Shown: piece after piece, positions 38,116-46,689 of the stretch
How positions within the stretch are numbered: the first letter of the stretch is position 1
How the letters are laid out: each line of letters begins with the position of its first letter
NCBI RefSeq assembly: GCF_003719295.1
Contig: NZ_RFLW01000001.1
Span: forward strand, 62,001-126,000
DNA: 64,000 nt
Origin: Haliea alexandrii
GTDB lineage: Bacteria > Pseudomonadota > Gammaproteobacteria > Pseudomonadales > Halieaceae
Reading direction: 5' to 3'
Program-made: the position numbers and the translations under genes
The notes under the pieces: model-generated
What the model was told of the DNA's origin: nothing
The model's database searches: none
What the model saw: only the letters and a program-made list of their open reading frames with translations

Positions 38116-38655
38116 ATGGCCCTGAAATCGACCATTTTCAAAATGGACCTCAACGTCGCCGACCTCGACCGTCACGTCTATGGCGATTTTCCACTCACAC
38201 TGGCGCGCCACCCCTCGGAGACTGAGGAGCGCATGATGCTGCGCGTTCTGGCGTTTGCCCTGCATGCCAACGAGCAGTTGAGCTTTGGCCGCGGTATCAG
38301 CACCGACGACGAGCCCGACCTGTGGCAGAAAGACCTCACGGGTAGCATCGAGCTGTGGATCGAGCTCGGCACGCCCGACCCTGACCGGTTGCGCAAGGCC
38401 TGTTCGCGCGGGCAGAAAGTGATTCTATACACTTACGGCGACCGCGCGGTACCGGTGTGGTGGCAGAAGCACGGCGCCGCCCTGGAACGGTTCAAACATC
38501 TCAGCGTCTGGCAGGTTGACGACAGCAGCCTGCGCAGCCTGGCAGACATGGCCCGCCCGGGGCTGCAGTTGCAGTGCACCATCAGTGACGGCGAAATCAT
38601 GGTGAGCAGCGAAGGGGAGACCCTGAGTATGACGCCGAGCTCGCTGAAGGCCTGA
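38116..38655 (+). CDS. yaeQ: YaeQ family protein
   Basis: 179 residues, full length. It matches YaeQ throughout: MALKSTIFKMDLNVADLDRHVY, ETEERMMLRVLAFALHA, DEPDLWQKDLTG, WIELGTPD. The fold is a PD-(D/E)xK-like core (E/Q residues in DEPDLW and ELWIELG), but no nuclease activity is established. In E. coli it was once thought to compensate for loss of RfaH. Cytoplasmic. Confidence 0.95.
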   Translation: MALKSTIFKMDLNVADLDRHVYGDFPLTLARHPSETEERMMLRVLAFALHANEQLSFGRGISTDDEPDLWQKDLTGSIELWIELGTPDPDRLRKACSRGQKVILYTYGDRAVPVWWQKHGAALERFKHLSVWQVDDSSLRSLADMARPGLQLQCTISDGEIMVSSEGETLSMTPSSLKA

Positions 38656-38698
38656 AACCCAGTGCCGTGCCGCCGTGCGCTCGCGCCAACGGCTGCGG

Positions 38699-38704
38699 TA
38701 TAGT
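38699..38704 (+). promoter_or_regulatory. putative -10 box for the nuclease gene
   Basis: TATAGT in GCGGTATAGTGCC, 28 bases before the ATG, similar to the box before yaeQ. The -35 is not convincing. Confidence 0.35.
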
Positions 38705-38732
38705 GCCACCTGACCCGACACACGCCACGCCT

Positions 38733-39383
38733 ATGAAACGCTTCTCCATGCTCTCCCCCCGTAATCTGGTGCGCATCGCCGTGGTGTTGCTGGGCCTCAG
38801 CCTGTTCCAGCTCGCGACCGACGGCGAAATCAACTGGCACAGACAGGCACTGGACACATTCTCCGGCACTCGTGGAGAAGACACTGGCTGGGGCAAGGCG
38901 GTGGACTCGCTGGAAACCGCAGGCGCCGCGCGCGAGGGGCAAGCGCCCACACAGTTCGACCTCACCGGCCGCGTGGTCAGGATCGCCGATGGCGATACCC
39001 TGTCGCTGCTGGATGCAGGCAACACGCAGCACAAGGTGCGTTTTTACGGCATTGACGCACCCGAGAGGGACCAGCCCCACGGCGATCGCGCCCGGGAGGC
39101 GCTGGTCGCGCTGGTGTCGGGAAAAAGCCTCGGCGTGGTGGTCATTGAAGAGGACGACTACGGCCGCAAGGTCGGCACGGTATATGCCGAAGGGCGCAAC
39201 GTGAACCTGGCAATGGTGCAGCAGGGCCACGCCTGGTGGTATCAGTATTTCGCGCGCCAGGAGCACGCCCTGGAGGCCGCCGAACGCGACGCGCGCTCGG
39301 CGCGACGAGGTCTATGGGCGGCCGATGATCCGATGCCACCCTGGGACTGGCGACGCCAACAGCGCCTGAACAGCAGCCGCTAG
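38733..39383 (+). CDS. membrane-anchored thermonuclease (SNase) family protein
   Basis: 216 residues from ATG 38733 (MKRFSMLSPRNLVRIAVVLL). An N-terminal hydrophobic helix acts as signal or anchor. The OB-fold nuclease domain begins near 78: VVRIADGDTLSLL, the catalytic-type VRFYGIDAPERDQPHG, DDYGRKVGTVYAEGRNVN and a C-terminal ARSARRGLWA. It should degrade nucleic acid outside the cytoplasm with Ca2+. Convergent with nei, 28 bases apart. Confidence 0.92.
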   Translation: MKRFSMLSPRNLVRIAVVLLGLSLFQLATDGEINWHRQALDTFSGTRGEDTGWGKAVDSLETAGAAREGQAPTQFDLTGRVVRIADGDTLSLLDAGNTQHKVRFYGIDAPERDQPHGDRAREALVALVSGKSLGVVVIEEDDYGRKVGTVYAEGRNVNLAMVQQGHAWWYQYFARQEHALEAAERDARSARRGLWAADDPMPPWDWRRQQRLNSSR

Positions 39384-39411
39384 CAAGCGGGTGCAGCTCG
39401 CCCGCCGGCCA

Positions 39412-40233
39412 TCACTCCACTTGGCATACAGGGCAGAAGTAAAGGCGCCGGCTATTGAACTCCCTGCGAACAATGCGGCTGCCGCAGCGGTAGCAGGGTG
39501 ACTCCGCACGCCCAAACACGGCAAACCGGCGCTGCTCCCACTCCAGCGCACGGCGCTGCAGCGATCGCGCCAGCGGTGCCGCCAGGGTCACGCCTCCCGT
39601 GTGGTAGCTGCGCCGACTGATAGCCAGCGTCGCGCGCGCCAGTCGGCCACGCTCACCGGGGCTCAGGCTCGCCGCCCGCCGCAGCGGATGGAGGGAAGCT
39701 GCATGCAGGATTTCGCTGCGCAAATAATTGCCGATGCCGGCAAGGAAACCCTGGTCCAGATACAGGCTGGCGAGTTTGCGGCCGGTGAATTGCGGGCTCT
39801 GCAGGCGCTGCGCTATCGTCCGCCAGGCAAGGTCCGCGGCCATGATGTCGGGGCCCAGACGGGCCAGAAAAGGATGCAGCCCGAGCTCCTCTACTGGCCA
39901 TACGCTGATATCCGAGGCGCTGTAAAGAATGGCGGAGTCAGTTGCGGTTTGCAGCAACAGGCGCAGGGAACGCCTGCTCTCGGGCAACGCGTGCCCTGAC
40001 ACCACGCGCCAGACCCCGTAGAGCTGATTGTGTGAATACACGGTGAGACCGTGCTCGAAGTGCACCAACATGGCCTTGCCCCGGGTTTCCACTGCCTGCA
40101 CCCTGTGACCCTGCAACTGTGCCGCCACTTTTTGCAGGCGCGGCAAACCGACCCGCACGGTTTCCACCCTGCGCCCCTCCAGTACAGCAGCAATCCTGTC
40201 CGCCGCACGTCGGATCTCAGGGCCTTCTGGCAT
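39412..40233 (-). CDS. nei: endonuclease VIII (DNA glycosylase/AP lyase)
   Basis: 273 residues. Starts MPEGPEIRRAADRI with the catalytic P2-E3 (after Met removal) of the Fpg/Nei family. ETRGKAMLVHF, YSHNQLYGVWRV and LYSASDI match E. coli Nei, distinguishing it from Fpg. The C-terminal zinc finger C-x2-C ... C-x2-C is present (CYRCG and CPVC). It excises oxidised pyrimidines. Confidence 0.95.
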   Translation of the reverse strand: MPEGPEIRRAADRIAAVLEGRRVETVRVGLPRLQKVAAQLQGHRVQAVETRGKAMLVHFEHGLTVYSHNQLYGVWRVVSGHALPESRRSLRLLLQTATDSAILYSASDISVWPVEELGLHPFLARLGPDIMAADLAWRTIAQRLQSPQFTGRKLASLYLDQGFLAGIGNYLRSEILHAASLHPLRRAASLSPGERGRLARATLAISRRSYHTGGVTLAAPLARSLQRRALEWEQRRFAVFGRAESPCYRCGSRIVRREFNSRRLYFCPVCQVE

Positions 40234-40417
40234 CGTTTACCTCTATCCCTACAGGGTGTTTTCACACCGCCCACAATGTCATGGCTTACGCGGCAGGCGC
40301 CAGAGCGGATGAGATCGCGACCAACGCTTTGCCCGAGGGTGGCTTTGTGGCACCATCCAACGTCACGCTGGCGCACCGTACAGCAGGGAACACGACCGAG
40401 GCGACACCGGACATCGC

Positions 40418-41437
40418 ATGCGCGACTACTTTCTCAGACGCCTGTTGCTCGTTCCCCCCACACTCATTGGCGTGACCATTATCGTCTTCGCCATTACCCG
40501 CCTGGTGCCGGGCGGCCCGCTCGAACGCGCCATCATGGAAACCCAGCAGATGAACCTGTCCGGCGGCGGCTCGCAAATGGCGGGGCAGGGTATGGCCATT
40601 TCCGAGGCACAACTGGATCGCCTGCGTGAGTACTACGGCTTCGACAAGCCCGTACTGCAGAGCTACGCCGCCTGGCTGGGCAAGGTGCTGCGCGGGGATC
40701 TGGGCAGTTCCTATCGCTACAACGAGCCGGTCTGGGACGTGATCAGTGAACGCTTTCCCGTGTCGCTCTACTACGGGCTGGTGACCCTGGTGATCACCTA
40801 CGCCGTGTGCATACCCCTGGGCATTCTCAAAGCCATACGCCATCGCACCTTTGTCGACAATATCAGCTCGGTGCTGATCTTCATCGGCTATGCCATTCCC
40901 GGCTACGCCCTGGGCTCACTCCTCATACTGCTGTTTTCGGTACGCCTCGATTGGTTTCCCATGGGTGGGTTCGTCAGTTACGACTTTCGGGACCTGTCCC
41001 CGGGGGCACAGGCGCTGGACCTGCTGAGCCACTCGATACTGCCCCTCATCTGCTACCTCGTGGGCAGTTTTGCGCTGGTCACGCTGCTACTCAAAAACCA
41101 CCTGATGGACAACCTGGCGGCGGACTATATACGCACCGCAATCGCCAAGGGGGTCTCGTTCCGGCAATCGGTCACCCGTCACGCCGTGCGCAACTCGCTG
41201 ATCCCCATCGCCACCACCTTCGGCCAGAACATCACCCTGCTGGTCTCCGGCTCATTCCTCATTGAAACCATTTTCGATATCGACGGCTTTGGCTTGCTGG
41301 GCCTGACCGCCATCCTCGATCGCGACTACCCGGTGGTCATGGGCGTGGTACTGCTGGCCAGCCTGTTGCTGCTGATCGGCAACATTCTCTCGGACATTCT
41401 GGTCGCGCTGGTCGATCCGCGGATACGGTTCCAGTAG
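40418..41437 (+). CDS. yejB: peptide ABC transporter permease 1 (YejB type)
   Basis: 339 residues. DppB/YejB-like inner-membrane permease: the MRDYFLRRLLLVPPTLIGVTIIVFAITRLVPGGP beginning, a periplasmic loop rich in Gly/Met with LREYYGFDKPVLQSYAAWLGKVLRGDLG, and the ATPase-contact loop AIAKGVSFRQSVTRHAVRNSLIP. First gene of a five-gene operon yejB-yejE-SBP-ATPase-ATPase. The YejABEF system takes up peptides, including microcin C-like compounds, in E. coli. Confidence 0.92.
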   Translation: MRDYFLRRLLLVPPTLIGVTIIVFAITRLVPGGPLERAIMETQQMNLSGGGSQMAGQGMAISEAQLDRLREYYGFDKPVLQSYAAWLGKVLRGDLGSSYRYNEPVWDVISERFPVSLYYGLVTLVITYAVCIPLGILKAIRHRTFVDNISSVLIFIGYAIPGYALGSLLILLFSVRLDWFPMGGFVSYDFRDLSPGAQALDLLSHSILPLICYLVGSFALVTLLLKNHLMDNLAADYIRTAIAKGVSFRQSVTRHAVRNSLIPIATTFGQNITLLVSGSFLIETIFDIDGFGLLGLTAILDRDYPVVMGVVLLASLLLLIGNILSDILVALVDPRIRFQ

Positions 41438-41440
41438 ACC

Positions 41441-42508
41441 GTGCTGAACCTCACCCCACAAACGCGCAAGAAGCTCCGGCGCTTTCGGCAGATCAAGCGC
41501 GGCTACTACAGTTTCCTGATCCTGGCGGGCCTCTCGGCACTGCTCGCCTGCGGCGAACTGCTGATCAACAGCCGGGCCCTGGTGGTCAGCTACCAGGGCG
41601 AGCTGTATTTCCCCACTTACGGTGACTTCCATCCGGGTACCGACTTCGGCCTCGACTACCAGTACGAAACCAACTACCGTGAATTGCAGACGCGCTTTGC
41701 CGCGGCCGATGAGGGCGACTGGCTGCTGCTGCCTCTGGTGCCCTACAACCCCTACGAGAACAATGCCGCCGGCGGCGTGTTCCGACCCCTGCCACCCAGC
41801 GCTGAAGCGCAGCATTACCTCGGCACCGACACCACCAGCCGCGACATCCTGGCGCGGCTGTTCTACGGCACCCGCATCGCGCTGCTGTTTGCCCTCGGCT
41901 TTACGCTGTCCGTCTACCTGATTGGCATCGCCATAGGGTGCGCCATGGGCTATTTCGGTGGCATTTTCGACCTCGCACTGCAGCGGGTGATTGAAATCTG
42001 GTCCAACGTGCCCTTCCTGTACATGGTCATTATCATTTTCTCGGTCATTCCCTCGACGGTGGCGGTGCCAACCCGCATCAGCATTCTGCTGCTGGTGATG
42101 GTGCTGTTCTCCTGGACGGGCATGACGTACTACATGCGCACTGAAACCTACAAGGAAAAGGCCAGGGACTACGTGGCGGCCGCGCGCATTATCGGGGCCT
42201 CCAACACGCGTATCATCTTCCGCCACATCATGCCCAACGTGCTGTCGACACTCATCACCTTCATGCCTTTTACAGTGGTAGCGGCCATTTCCGCTATCAC
42301 AGCGCTGGATTTCCTGGGTTTCGGGCTGCCCGTGCCCACGCCCAGCCTGGGCGAGTTGCTCAAACAGGGCACCGCCAACCTGCGCACCGCACCGTGGATC
42401 GTGATCTCAGCCTTTGGCACGCTGGTGGCACTGCTGACGCTGGTGACCTTTATCGGCGAAGCCATCCGCGAATCATTCGACCCAAAGACCTTCTCCGTTT
42501 ACCGCTAG
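41441..42508 (+). CDS. yejE: peptide ABC transporter permease 2 (YejE type)
   Basis: 355 residues with a GTG start three bases after yejB. YejE-like features are the N-terminal RRFRQIKRGYYSFLILAG, the long periplasmic segment with SYQGELYFPTYGDFHPGTDFGLDYQYETNYRE, and LGTDTTSRDILARLFYGTRI. The ATPase contact loop AARIIGASNTRIIFRHIMPN follows. Partner of YejB in the inner membrane. Confidence 0.92.
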   Translation: MLNLTPQTRKKLRRFRQIKRGYYSFLILAGLSALLACGELLINSRALVVSYQGELYFPTYGDFHPGTDFGLDYQYETNYRELQTRFAAADEGDWLLLPLVPYNPYENNAAGGVFRPLPPSAEAQHYLGTDTTSRDILARLFYGTRIALLFALGFTLSVYLIGIAIGCAMGYFGGIFDLALQRVIEIWSNVPFLYMVIIIFSVIPSTVAVPTRISILLLVMVLFSWTGMTYYMRTETYKEKARDYVAAARIIGASNTRIIFRHIMPNVLSTLITFMPFTVVAAISAITALDFLGFGLPVPTPSLGELLKQGTANLRTAPWIVISAFGTLVALLTLVTFIGEAIRESFDPKTFSVYR

Positions 42509-42533
42509 GGCCAACGCACATGAGGAACCTGCC

Positions 42534-44486
42534 ATGAGAAAAATCCTGTACTGCCTGCTGCTGGGCCTGTGCGTTGCGGGCTGCAGCGAATCGCCCGAGG
42601 AACAACCGGATAACGCTGACAGCACTGGCGCTGCCGATGTCACGGCAGAGGTCGAGGCCTTCTACGCCGCCAACCCGGATTTCTTCAGCTTCAAGAGCCC
42701 GGCTGACTTACCCACTGGCCTGGTGTGGGAAAACAACGACCATCTGCCCGAGATCGGCTCACCCGAGGCGGTGAAGGGCGGCACGCAGAACGCCGCGCTA
42801 CAGGACTTCCCACGCACATTGCGTACGGTAGGACCGGATTCCAACGGCGGCTTCCGGACTTTCCTGCTCGACGACACCACCATGACCATGGCCCATGTGC
42901 ACCCGGACACGCGAGACCTCTACCCCGGCCTGGCCGAATCCTGGGCAATCGATGAGGAATCGCGCACGGTATACGTCAAGCTGGACCCGGCAGCCCGCTT
43001 CTCCGATGGCGAGGCCATTACCGCGGACGACTTCCTGTTCATGTTCTGGTTCTACCGCTCGCCCTACATCATGGCGCCCTGGTACAACAACTTCTACAGC
43101 ACCACCTACAGCAACATCACCCGCTACGATGACCACACCCTGTCCATTACTACCCGCGAGCTGAAGCCTGACCTGGACGAGCGCGTGTTGCTGCTGCGGC
43201 CCATCCCCCAGCACTTCTACACGGATATGGGTGAGGACTTCGCCGAGCGCTACCAGTGGCGTTTCGAGCCCACCCCCGGCGCCTACGTGGTGCGCCCGGA
43301 GGATGTGCGCAAGGGCCGCTCCATCGCCCTCACACGCAACAAGGACTGGTGGGCGAAGGACAAGAAATACTGGCGCTACCGCTTCAACCCGGACCGCATC
43401 CAGTTCACTGTCATCCGCGACGACGCCAAGACCTTCGAAGCATTCAAACGCGGTGACATCGACCAGTTCGGGCTGGGCCTGGCGGAGTACTGGTACGAAA
43501 AGCTGCCCGACAGCGACCCTGATGTGCAGGCCGGCTATATCCACAAGGTGATGTACTACAACCAGCGCCCGCGCCCCAATTTCGGCCTGTGGATCAACAC
43601 GGCGCAGCCCCTGCTGAACAATCAGGACATCCGCCTGGGCATCAATTACGCGACCAACTGGAGCCTGGTGATTGAAAAGTTCTTCCGCGGTGACAACACG
43701 CGCATGAACACCTCCCACGAAGGGTTTGGCGAATTTACGCACCCCACCATCACCGCCCGCGCGTTTGATATCGACAAGGCACAGGCGCACTTTGCGGCGG
43801 CCGGTTTCAACACACGCGGTGCCGATGGCATTCTGGTCAATGCCGAGGGCCAGCGCCTGGCCTTCACTCTCTCGACCGGCTACGAGAGCCTGCGTGATGT
43901 CTTGACCATATTACGTGAAGAGGCCGCCAAAGCCGGCCTGGAGCTGCGTATCGAGGTGCTGGACAGCACTGTTGGCTGGAAGAAGGTGCAGGAAAAACAA
44001 CACGACATTTTCTTCACCGCCTTCGGCGTCTTCCTTGAGCTGTACCCCCGTTTCTGGGAGCACTACCACTCGGACAACGCGTACGACAAAGCCTTCCTCG
44101 AAGACGGCAGCGTCAACCCCGAACGCAAGCTGAAAACCCAGACCAACAACCTGGAGAGCTTCGCAATCGCGGAGATGGACGCGCTGATTGAGCGCTATCG
44201 GCGCTCCAGCGACCAAGACGAAATGGTCCGGCTCGCGCATCAGATGACTGAACTGCATCACGCCCACGCCTCCTTCGTCCCCGGCTTCTACCAGGGTTTC
44301 TTCCGCATTGGCCACTGGCGCTGGCTGCGCTACCCCGAGGGTTTCTCCCAGAAACACGCCGCGGGCCCGGGCGATGCTTTCGTGCACTGGATCGACACCG
44401 ACATGAAAACGGAAACAGAAGCCGCCCGCCGCGAGGGCAAGGCCTTCGACCCGGTTATTACCGTGTACGACCAGTGGGCGGAGTGA
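42534..44486 (+). CDS. yejA: peptide ABC transporter substrate-binding lipoprotein (YejA type)
   Basis: 650 residues. GAGG stands 9 bases before the ATG. Lipobox VAGC gives C17. The family-5 binding-protein fold is seen from PRTLRTVGPDSNGGFRTFL to AESWAIDEESRTVYVKLDPAARFSDGEAITADDF. The closeness to YejA and its long size fit the preceding permeases. It captures peptides in the periplasm. E. coli YejA is not a lipoprotein, so this is a variation. Confidence 0.92.
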   Translation: MRKILYCLLLGLCVAGCSESPEEQPDNADSTGAADVTAEVEAFYAANPDFFSFKSPADLPTGLVWENNDHLPEIGSPEAVKGGTQNAALQDFPRTLRTVGPDSNGGFRTFLLDDTTMTMAHVHPDTRDLYPGLAESWAIDEESRTVYVKLDPAARFSDGEAITADDFLFMFWFYRSPYIMAPWYNNFYSTTYSNITRYDDHTLSITTRELKPDLDERVLLLRPIPQHFYTDMGEDFAERYQWRFEPTPGAYVVRPEDVRKGRSIALTRNKDWWAKDKKYWRYRFNPDRIQFTVIRDDAKTFEAFKRGDIDQFGLGLAEYWYEKLPDSDPDVQAGYIHKVMYYNQRPRPNFGLWINTAQPLLNNQDIRLGINYATNWSLVIEKFFRGDNTRMNTSHEGFGEFTHPTITARAFDIDKAQAHFAAAGFNTRGADGILVNAEGQRLAFTLSTGYESLRDVLTILREEAAKAGLELRIEVLDSTVGWKKVQEKQHDIFFTAFGVFLELYPRFWEHYHSDNAYDKAFLEDGSVNPERKLKTQTNNLESFAIAEMDALIERYRRSSDQDEMVRLAHQMTELHHAHASFVPGFYQGFFRIGHWRWLRYPEGFSQKHAAGPGDAFVHWIDTDMKTETEAARREGKAFDPVITVYDQWAE

Positions 44487-44489
44487 GCC

Positions 44490-45461
44490 GTGGCGCTGCT
44501 TGAAGTCGATCAGCTGATCACCGAATTCGCCACCGATGAAGGCCTGGTGCGCGCGGTTGACGGTGTCAGTTTCGAAGTTGAGGCAGGCGCCACGCTGGGC
44601 ATTGTTGGCGAATCGGGCTGCGGCAAGAGCGTGACCGCGCTGTCGATGATGCGCCTCCTGCCGCAGCCCATGGGGCGCATTGCCGGGGGCAGCATCACCT
44701 TCCAGGGCACTGACCTCACCCGGCTGGACATTCCCGCGATGGAGAAAGTCCGCGGGCGGCGCATCGGCATGGTGTTTCAGGAACCGATGACCGCACTGAA
44801 CCCTGTGCACACCATCGGTCGCCAGCTCACCGAGGGCATGTTACTGCACAAGGTCTGCGAGCCCGCCAATGCCCTGCGCGCCGCCGCCGATATGCTGGAT
44901 CGCGTGGGTATTCCCTCGCCAGACCTGCGCTTGGGCGAATACCCCCACCAGTTGTCCGGTGGCATGCGCCAGCGGGTGGTGATCGCCATGGCGCTGGCCT
45001 GCGAGCCGGACCTGCTGATTGCCGACGAACCCACCACCGCACTGGATGTGACCATTCAGGCACAGATCCTGGAATTGATCGCCGACCTGCAGCGCCGCAT
45101 GGGGATGGCGGTGATCATGATCACCCATGATCTCGGCGTGATTGCGGAAACCTGCGAGCAGGTGGTAGTGATGTACGCGGGCAAGGTCGCGGAACAGGGC
45201 AGTGTCTTTGATATTTTCGACCGCCCGGCACACCCCTACACCCGCGGCCTGTTGGCGTCCATTCCAAGGCTGGAAACGCCGGCAAAATCGCGCCTGGGCG
45301 TCATTGAGGGCATGGTGCCCGGGCTGCGCGACCTGCCCATCGGCTGCCGCTTCGAAAACCGCTGCGAGCACGCCATCGACCGCTGCCGGGAGCAGGTACC
45401 CGCAGCGGAACTGGTAGCCGCGGGGCATACGGTCAGTTGCCTGCGGTGGCAAGCACTGTGA
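44490..45461 (+). CDS. peptide ABC transporter ATP-binding protein (OppD/DppD type)
   Basis: 323 residues, GTG start three bases after the SBP stop. Walker A GESGCGKS near 39-46, signature LSGGMRQR, Walker [15 protein letters not shown], and the OppD-family C-terminus with a Cys cluster ([18 protein letters not shown]). In E. coli YejF carries both ATPase halves in one protein; here they are separate genes. Coupled to the next ATPase by a GTGA overlap. Confidence 0.94.
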   Translation: MALLEVDQLITEFATDEGLVRAVDGVSFEVEAGATLGIVGESGCGKSVTALSMMRLLPQPMGRIAGGSITFQGTDLTRLDIPAMEKVRGRRIGMVFQEPMTALNPVHTIGRQLTEGMLLHKVCEPANALRAAADMLDRVGIPSPDLRLGEYPHQLSGGMRQRVVIAMALACEPDLLIADEPTTALDVTIQAQILELIADLQRRMGMAVIMITHDLGVIAETCEQVVVMYAGKVAEQGSVFDIFDRPAHPYTRGLLASIPRLETPAKSRLGVIEGMVPGLRDLPIGCRFENRCEHAIDRCREQVPAAELVAAGHTVSCLRWQAL

Positions 45462-46435
45462 GCGCGCCACTGCTGGAGGTAAACAACCTGCACATGCACT
45501 TTCCCGTGCGCGAGGGCCTGTTCCTGCGTGCCCGCGCCTTCAACCGCGCGGTCGACGGCGTATCATTCAGCATCAACCCGGGCGAAACCCTCGGCCTGGT
45601 GGGCGAATCGGGCTGCGGCAAGTCGACTCTCGGCCGCTGTATCACGCGCCTCTACAAGCCCACTGGCGGCAGTATCCACTTCGCCGGACAAGACATCACG
45701 CAGATGCGCGCGCGCCGCCTGCGCCCGCTGCGCCAGGACATCCAGATGATCTTCCAGGACCCGATGGAGTCGCTGAATGCGCGGCACACCGTGGGCGACA
45801 TTCTGGAGGAACCGTTCATTGTGCATGGCATCGGCGACCGCCTCTGGCGGCGCAAGCGGGTCGCGGAACTGCTGAACATCGTGGGTCTGCCGGCGCGTTC
45901 AGCCACACGCTTTCCCTTCGAGTTTTCCGGGGGCCAGCGACAGCGTATCGGCATAGCGCGCGCCATCGCCCTGAACCCGAAGCTGGTGATCTGCGATGAA
46001 CCGGTATCGGCGCTGGACGTGTCAATCCAGAGCCAGATCCTCAACCTGCTGGTGGATCTGCAGCGGGAGTTCAACCTCGCCTACCTGTTCATCGCTCACG
46101 ACCTCGCCGTGGTCAAGCATGTGTCTGACCGGGTGGCAATCATGTACCTGGGGAAAATCGTGGAAACCGCTGCCGGTGAAACGCTCTATCGGGAGGCGGC
46201 ACACCCTTACACCCAAAGCCTGATTGCGGCGATTCCCGTTCCCGACCCGCACCGACGCGCACAGCGTGAGGTGTTGCATGGCGACGTGCCCTCACCCATC
46301 AACCCACCACAGGGCTGCAGCTTTCACCCGCGCTGCCCGCGCGCCGAGCCCCGCTGCAGCGCCACCGAGCCCGTGCTCGCCCCGCTGGCCGACACACATC
46401 TGGCGGCCTGCCATCTGCTCGCACGCGATGGCTGA
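45458..46435 (+). CDS. peptide ABC transporter ATP-binding protein (OppF/DppF type)
   Basis: 325 residues from GTG 45458 overlapping the previous stop. The in-frame TTG at 45437 would add seven codons inside the preceding gene. Walker A GESGCGKS near 48-55, [19 protein letters not shown], Walker [16 protein letters not shown], and the family Cys motif [14 protein letters not shown] at the C-terminus. It completes the Yej/Opp-type importer. Confidence 0.94.
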   Translation: MSAPLLEVNNLHMHFPVREGLFLRARAFNRAVDGVSFSINPGETLGLVGESGCGKSTLGRCITRLYKPTGGSIHFAGQDITQMRARRLRPLRQDIQMIFQDPMESLNARHTVGDILEEPFIVHGIGDRLWRRKRVAELLNIVGLPARSATRFPFEFSGGQRQRIGIARAIALNPKLVICDEPVSALDVSIQSQILNLLVDLQREFNLAYLFIAHDLAVVKHVSDRVAIMYLGKIVETAAGETLYREAAHPYTQSLIAAIPVPDPHRRAQREVLHGDVPSPINPPQGCSFHPRCPRAEPRCSATEPVLAPLADTHLAACHLLARDG

Positions 46436-46500
46436 ACACCGCCACCTGATCGGGCAGCGCGCCGATCCCGTATACTGCCCTGCACTCTGGAGACTATGAC

Positions 46501-46689
46501 ATGACTGAGAACCACAGGGCTGAGAACGCCAGCAAGCCCACCCCCAAACAACATCCCCGACTACCGTGCCGTGGCTGCTTGCCCGATTGCCGCAACTATG
46601 CCCTTTGCGAGGGTGCGCCGTGGCGCATTGCGCCCGATGGCACCCTCAGCGCACCGCTGCACCGCGGGCCGGCATACAGCGGCCAATAG
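46501..46689 (+). CDS. small Cys-motif protein of unknown function
   Basis: 62 residues. Starts MTENHRAENASKPTPKQ and then carries C-x2-C-x3-C-x5-C in PCRGCLPDCRNYALCEGAPW. Four spaced Cys could hold zinc or an Fe-S cluster. It follows the ABC operon by 65 bases and faces the wax-ester synthase gene, with the two stops adjacent. No family recognised, and coding status rests on the Cys pattern and context only. Confidence 0.55.
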   Translation: MTENHRAENASKPTPKQHPRLPCRGCLPDCRNYALCEGAPWRIAPDGTLSAPLHRGPAYSGQ

